From Streptomyces sp. ICBB 8177 (GTDB lineage Bacteria > Actinomycetota > Actinomycetes > Streptomycetales > Streptomycetaceae), in NCBI RefSeq assembly GCF_003144095.1, contig NZ_NSKH01000003.1, forward strand, positions 196,086 to 260,085: DNA of 64,000 nucleotides, given 5' to 3'. Positions 60,273 to 64,000 of this stretch are shown one piece after another. The position numbers were made by a program, and so were the translations under genes. The notes under the pieces are model-generated. The model did no database searches, was not told the origin of the DNA, and saw nothing but the letters and a program-made list of their open reading frames with translations. Numbering within the stretch: the first letter of the stretch is position 1; each line of letters starts with the position of its first letter.

Positions 60273-60989
60273 ATGATGACCAGTCAGGAAATTCGGGAAA
60301 GCCGGGACCACGCGCCGGCCATCGGCCTCGTCGTGCTGGACATGGCCGGCACCACCGTGCGCGACGACGGGCTGGTCGAGCAGGCCTTCTCCGCCGCCGC
60401 CGAGGCGCTCGGCGTGGAGCCCGGCGGCGAGGAGCACGCCAGGATGCTGGAGCACGTGCGGGCCACCATGGGCGAGTCGAAGATCACCGTCTTCCGCGCC
60501 CTGTTCGGCGCCGAGGACCGGGCGCGCAAGGCCAACGCGGTCTTCGAGGAGTCGTACGCCTCCCTGGTGGACGGCGGCCGGATCTCCCCGGTGCCGGGCG
60601 CCCGCGAGGCGATCGAGGGCTGGCGCGCCGAGGGCCGGAAGGTGGCGCTGACCACCGGGTTCGCCCGGGTCACCCAGGACGCGATCCTCGACGCCCTCGG
60701 CTGGCGGGAGCTGGCCGACCTCACCCTGTGCCCGGCCGACGCGGGCCGCGGCCGCCCCTACCCCGACATGGTCCTCACCGCCCTCCTGCGCACCGGCACC
60801 GACGACGTGCGCGCGGTCGCGGTGGCCGGCGACACGGCGTACGACATGCTCAGCGGCGTCCGCTCCGGCGCCGCGATCGTGGCGGGCGTGCTCACCGGGG
60901 CGCACGGCCGCGCCGCGCTCACCGGCGCGGGCGCCACCCACGTCCTCGACTCCGTCGCCGCGCTGCCCGCGATCGTCGGCCGGGCGTGA
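60273..60989 (+). CDS. Phosphonatase-like HAD hydrolase (TIGR03351-like)
   Basis: A 238-residue HAD hydrolase related to PhnX, which cleaves the C-P bond of phosphonoacetaldehyde. The nucleophile is D23 in VLDMAGTTVRD. In the cap, K70 in TMGESKITVFRALFG occupies the position of the Schiff-base lysine of true phosphonatases. VAGDTAYDMLSGVRSGA is the magnesium-binding C-terminal motif. AGGAAAGG 4 nt upstream supports the ATG. It forms an operon with the preceding FAD oxidoreductase, 9 bp away. Together they could convert an aminophosphonate to phosphate and acetaldehyde (inference). Confidence 0.85.
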   Translation: MMTSQEIRESRDHAPAIGLVVLDMAGTTVRDDGLVEQAFSAAAEALGVEPGGEEHARMLEHVRATMGESKITVFRALFGAEDRARKANAVFEESYASLVDGGRISPVPGAREAIEGWRAEGRKVALTTGFARVTQDAILDALGWRELADLTLCPADAGRGRPYPDMVLTALLRTGTDDVRAVAVAGDTAYDMLSGVRSGAAIVAGVLTGAHGRAALTGAGATHVLDSVAALPAIVGRA

Positions 60990-61118
60990 GCCGCGCTGCC
61001 ACGGCGGCCACCCCGCCCCGGGCGGCGCCCGTCCCACCTCGCGGAACGGGTGCCGCCCCGGCCGGGCACCGCCGTTAGGCTGGAGGCCCGAAGTCGTGTT
61101 CGGTAAGGAGTTCCGTCC

Positions 61119-61919
61119 GTGGCAGAGCGCAAGCCGATCGAGTCCTGGCTCACCGACATGGACGGGGTGCTGATCCACGAGGGCATCCCGATCCCGGGCG
61201 CGCAGGAGTTCATCAAGCGGCTGCGCGACAGCGGCAAGCCGTTTCTCGTGCTCACCAACAACTCCATCTACACCCCGCGCGACCTGCACGCCCGGCTCGG
61301 GCGGATGGGCCTGGACGTGCCGCAGGAGAACATCTGGACCTCGGCGCTGGCCACCGCGCAGTTCCTCGACGACCAGCGCCCCGGCGGCACCGCGTACGTC
61401 ATCGGCGAGGCGGGCCTGACCACCGCGCTGCACGACATCGGCTACGTGCTGACCGACGCCGAGCCGGACTACGTGGTGCTCGGCGAGACCCGCACCTACA
61501 GCTTCGAGGCGCTCACCAAGGCCATCCGGCTGATCAACGGGGGCGCCCGGTTCATCGCCACCAACCCCGACGAGACCGGCCCCTCGGCGGAGGGCGCGCT
61601 GCCCGCCACCGGCTCGGTCGCCGCGCTGATCACCAAGGCGACCGGCAAGGACCCGTACTTCGTCGGCAAGCCCAACCCGCTGATGATGCGCGCAGGACTC
61701 AACGCGATCGGCGCGCACTCCGAGTCCTCCGCCATGATCGGCGACCGCATGGACACCGACGTGCTGGCGGGCCTGGAGGCCGGCATGGAGACGTTCCTGG
61801 TCCTCACCGGCGTGACCGCGCCGGACGCGGTGGACCGGCACCCGTTCCGTCCGTCCCGGATCGTCGACTCGATCGCCGACCTGGTCGACCTGGTGGACAA
61901 GCCGGACATCGCGGTCTGA
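61119..61919 (+). CDS. HAD-IIA (NagD-like) phosphatase
   Basis: A 266-residue haloacid-dehalogenase-type phosphatase of the NagD subfamily. The nucleophile and acid are D13 and D15 in WLTDMDGVLIHEG. Further motifs are VLTNNS (motif II), VGKPNPLMMRAGL (motif III lysine) and MIGDRMDTDVLAGLEAGM (motif IV). The C2 cap lies between residues 75 and 180. NagD enzymes hydrolyse nucleotide or sugar monophosphates. AAGGAG 8 nt upstream supports the GTG. It is probably a separate transcript from the phosphonate pair (129-bp gap). It is convergent with the PP2C gene. Confidence 0.9.
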   Translation: MAERKPIESWLTDMDGVLIHEGIPIPGAQEFIKRLRDSGKPFLVLTNNSIYTPRDLHARLGRMGLDVPQENIWTSALATAQFLDDQRPGGTAYVIGEAGLTTALHDIGYVLTDAEPDYVVLGETRTYSFEALTKAIRLINGGARFIATNPDETGPSAEGALPATGSVAALITKATGKDPYFVGKPNPLMMRAGLNAIGAHSESSAMIGDRMDTDVLAGLEAGMETFLVLTGVTAPDAVDRHPFRPSRIVDSIADLVDLVDKPDIAV

Positions 61920-61953
61920 GGCGGCCCCGCCCCGGCGGTGGCGCCGAGGCCGG

Positions 61954-63117
61954 TCAGACGCCGGGGCGGGCGAGCAGCAGCAGGACCGAGTCGTCGCCCA
62001 GGGTGCCGCCGGTGTGCGCCAGCAGGTCCGCGTAGAGGCGCTCGACCGCGGCCTCCAGGTCGTCCGCCGCGTTCACCAGCAGCGGGCCCGCGCGCTCGGC
62101 GAGCGGATAGAAGCCGCCGTCCTTCGCCGCCCGTGCCTCGATCACGCCGTCGGTGCACAGCACCAGCACCTCGTCCGCGCCCAGCGGCACCCGCCATGGC
62201 GTCGGCGCTCCCGGCACGAACGACGTCAGGCCGAGCGGCACCCACGGGTCCGGCGGATCGAGCGACCGCACGGTGCCGTCAGCCGAGACGCGCAGCGGCG
62301 GAACGTGCCCGTAGTGCAGCAGCACGACGTCGCTGTCGAGCGCGGCGTCGGCGACCGCCTCAACCTCGACGGCCGCCCCCGCCTCCCGTCCCGCCGGGAA
62401 CTCCAGGAACAGCGCCGTGGTGAACTCGCCGTCCGTCACGTGCCGCCGCACGCTCGCGTCGACCCGCTCGGCGACCTTCGCCAGGCCGCCCTCGTCGTAG
62501 GCCGCCTCGCGGAACGCGCCCATCACCACGGCCGAGGTCTGCACCGCCTCCAGGCCCTTGCCGCGCACGTCGCCGACGAGCGCCCGCACCCCGTGCGGGG
62601 TGTCCAGGACCGCGTACAGGTCGCCGCCGATCTGCGCGGCGTCGGCGGCCGAGGCGTAGCGCACCGCCAGCCGCACCCCGCCGACCCGCGGTCCCGGCGG
62701 GCGCAGCAGCGCGCGCTGCGCCGCCTCGGCCACCGAGACCACGGCGCGGAACTGCGCGGTGCGCTCCTCGCGCCACCACGCCCCGTAGGCGCTGAAGAGC
62801 ACCACGATCAGATAGCTGATGGTGATCCCGCCCAGGATGCGCCGGTCGTGGTTGCTCCACGAGCCGTCGTACGGGATCAGCGCGGCCTGCGCCACCGCCC
62901 CGATCAGGCCGACCAGCAGGGTGCGCCGCCAGGTGGTGGTGGCCACGGCCAGCGCGGGGACCATCACCATCATCGGCGCGAGGAAGTGGTTCCGGCCCAC
63001 CAGCAGGTCCGCGGCGACCACCGCGAAGACCGCCGTCAGCGGGATCGCCATCCCCTGGTGCGTGGAGACGGCGTGGCCCAGCGCGTCGAGCGCCCGCCGG
63101 AATCCTGAGGTCCTCAC
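61954..63117 (-). CDS. Membrane-bound PP2C/SpoIIE-type serine phosphatase
   Basis: A 387-residue protein: four or so transmembrane segments (about 20-120, such as LTAVFAVVAADLLVG and ITISYLIVVLFSAYGAW), then a cytoplasmic PP2C-SpoIIE domain (about 155-385) with GGDLYAVLDTPHG, LVGDVRGKGLEA, LVLCTDGVIEAR and DDSVLLLLA, which hold the metal-binding aspartates. Such proteins often dephosphorylate anti-sigma-factor antagonists; no partner genes are adjacent. The GTG at 63117 was chosen because TATGTT on the minus strand ends 6 nt before it; a longer frame to 63252 would have no coding character. No PAS or GAF sensor domain is present. Confidence 0.88.
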   Translation of the reverse strand: MRTSGFRRALDALGHAVSTHQGMAIPLTAVFAVVAADLLVGRNHFLAPMMVMVPALAVATTTWRRTLLVGLIGAVAQAALIPYDGSWSNHDRRILGGITISYLIVVLFSAYGAWWREERTAQFRAVVSVAEAAQRALLRPPGPRVGGVRLAVRYASAADAAQIGGDLYAVLDTPHGVRALVGDVRGKGLEAVQTSAVVMGAFREAAYDEGGLAKVAERVDASVRRHVTDGEFTTALFLEFPAGREAGAAVEVEAVADAALDSDVVLLHYGHVPPLRVSADGTVRSLDPPDPWVPLGLTSFVPGAPTPWRVPLGADEVLVLCTDGVIEARAAKDGGFYPLAERAGPLLVNAADDLEAAVERLYADLLAHTGGTLGDDSVLLLLARPGV

Positions 63118-63273
63118 AATCAGAACATAACGGGTCGGCGCCCCGCGGCGACCCTGAGGTGCGCCCAGGGGGTGCCCGGGAGCTTGGCGGAGAAGCTGGG
63201 AGACACGCCGGTGAACCTGTGAGATCTCCGCGTCCTGGAACCGCACGTTCACTCGAACGCGTTGTTGACAGGG

Positions 63274-64000
63274 ATGAACAAGACGATCAGACGCACATCG
63301 GTCTTCTGCCTTCTGCTGGTCCTCGCCGTCGTGGCGCGGGTCAGCTGGGTGCAGGTGGCCGACGGACCGAAACTCGCCTCCGACTCGTACAACCGGCGCA
63401 CCATGATCGCCCAGTGGGCCAATCCGCTGGGTGACATCGTCGTGGCGGGCAAGCCCGTCACCGGTTCCGCGGCGACCTCGGGCAGCGACTTCAAGTACAA
63501 GCGCACCTACACCGACGGCCCGATGTACGCCGCCGTCACCGGTCGCAGCTCGCAGGTCTTCGGCGCCACCCAGCTCGAAGGCATCTACCAGAACGTCCTG
63601 AACGGGACCGACGACCGCACCAAGGGCATCCTGGACACGCTCACCGGTTCCAGCGGCAAGCCCGGCGACGTGCTCACCACGATCGACCCGGCGGTGCAGA
63701 AGGCCGCGTACGACGGCCTGGGCTCCAAGAACGGCGCCGCCGTCGCCATCGACCCCTCCACCGGCCAGATCCTCGCCATGGTCAGCACGCCCAGCTACGA
63801 CCCGGGCAAGATCGCCGGCGGCTCGCAGGCCGACGCGACCGCCTGGCAGCAGCTGAACGCCGACAAGAACCAGCCGATGCTCAACCGCGCGCTGCGCCAG
63901 ACCTATCCGCCCGGCTCCACCTTCAAGCTGGTGGTCGCCTCCGCCGCGCTCCAGGACGGCCTGTACTCCTCGGTCGACCAGCCCACCGACAGCCCCAACC
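63274..64000 (+). CDS. Class B penicillin-binding protein, PbpA/PBP2-like (3' end outside window)
   Basis: The visible 242 residues start MNKTIRRTSVFCLLLVLAVVAR, giving one N-terminal transmembrane segment (about 9-24), then the periplasmic PBP dimerisation part and the beginning of the transpeptidase domain. The acylated serine is S215 with K218 in PPGSTFKLV. The pattern matches the Streptomyces PbpA/FtsI-type enzymes that cross-link peptidoglycan. The ATG at 63274 has only a close GGG upstream, so a leaderless start is possible; GGAAC (63237-63241) followed 19 nt later by GTT might be an ECF-type promoter. It is divergent from the PP2C gene; no rodA/ftsW gene is visible upstream. Confidence 0.88.
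   Translation, partial: MNKTIRRTSVFCLLLVLAVVARVSWVQVADGPKLASDSYNRRTMIAQWANPLGDIVVAGKPVTGSAATSGSDFKYKRTYTDGPMYAAVTGRSSQVFGATQLEGIYQNVLNGTDDRTKGILDTLTGSSGKPGDVLTTIDPAVQKAAYDGLGSKNGAAVAIDPSTGQILAMVSTPSYDPGKIAGGSQADATAWQQLNADKNQPMLNRALRQTYPPGSTFKLVVASAALQDGLYSSVDQPTDSPN

Noticed and set aside
59055-61841. 928-codon minus-strand frame opposite the oxidoreductase, hydrolase and NagD genes
   Set aside because: It has no family motifs and a composition typical of an antisense shadow; the three plus-strand genes are clearly real.

Overview
This 64 kb window is a stretch of conserved chromosome from a Streptomyces-type actinomycete. The DNA is very GC-rich with strong G/C third-position bias. It carries an SsgA-family sporulation gene, DasR-type operators, IclR/ROK/GntR regulators, DUF3039/DUF2017/DUF3618 proteins and many leaderless genes. 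The order (malic enzyme, HU, murA, yqgE, hexosaminidase, hppD, ssgG, pncAB, clpS, mec-cysO-cysM, nagE2-nagF, rph, rdgB) matches what I remember of the Streptomyces coelicolor SCO2951-to-SCO2897 region. I see no complete mobile element, CRISPR array or antibiotic gene cluster.

Layout. 0-6 kb: end of a malic enzyme, HU protein, murA, yqgE, a DUF3039 protein and a DasR-controlled GH20 hexosaminidase. 6-11 kb: a three-gene xanthine-dehydrogenase-family molybdoenzyme operon. 11-12.5 kb: a secreted lysozyme-like transglycosylase behind a long leader containing an intrinsic terminator, then tRNA-Cys. 12.7-20 kb: helicase, IclR regulator, Lon-like membrane protease, Lrp regulator divergent from hppD, FAD oxidase, ssgG. 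20-28 kb: two RDD membrane proteins, NAD salvage genes pncA/pncB, clpS, DUF2017, amino-acid permease. 28-31 kb: cysteine synthesis by the sulfur-carrier route (mec, a Cys-containing leader peptide, cysO, cysM), then a membrane-anchored MazF-like protein. 31-38.6 kb: metallo-hydrolase, the GlcNAc PTS genes nagE2 and nagF, rph, a lipoprotein, an MFS/HxlR efflux pair and rdgB. 38.6-45 kb: an odd leucine-anticodon tRNA beside a deleted HNH endonuclease gene, MHS transporter, bcp, DUF3618, a GroES-like protein and a class A PBP. 45-54 kb: ABC-2 exporter, secreted SGNH hydrolase, DUF445 protein, a second YidC-like insertase, FAH-family enzyme. 54-64 kb: Gfo/Idh/MocA oxidoreductase divergent from a ROK regulator, a sortase-type surface protein, a probable phosphonate-catabolism group, a NagD-like phosphatase, a membrane PP2C phosphatase and the start of a class B PBP.

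Shared logic. Amino-sugar use is tied together by DasR-type operators at three loci: the hexosaminidase frees GlcNAc, NagE2 imports it and NagF phosphorylates it. Cell-wall synthesis and turnover recur (murA, two PBPs, transglycosylase). About fifteen genes have a -10-like hexamer only 6-8 nt before the start codon, which indicates leaderless mRNAs and was used to choose several starts.
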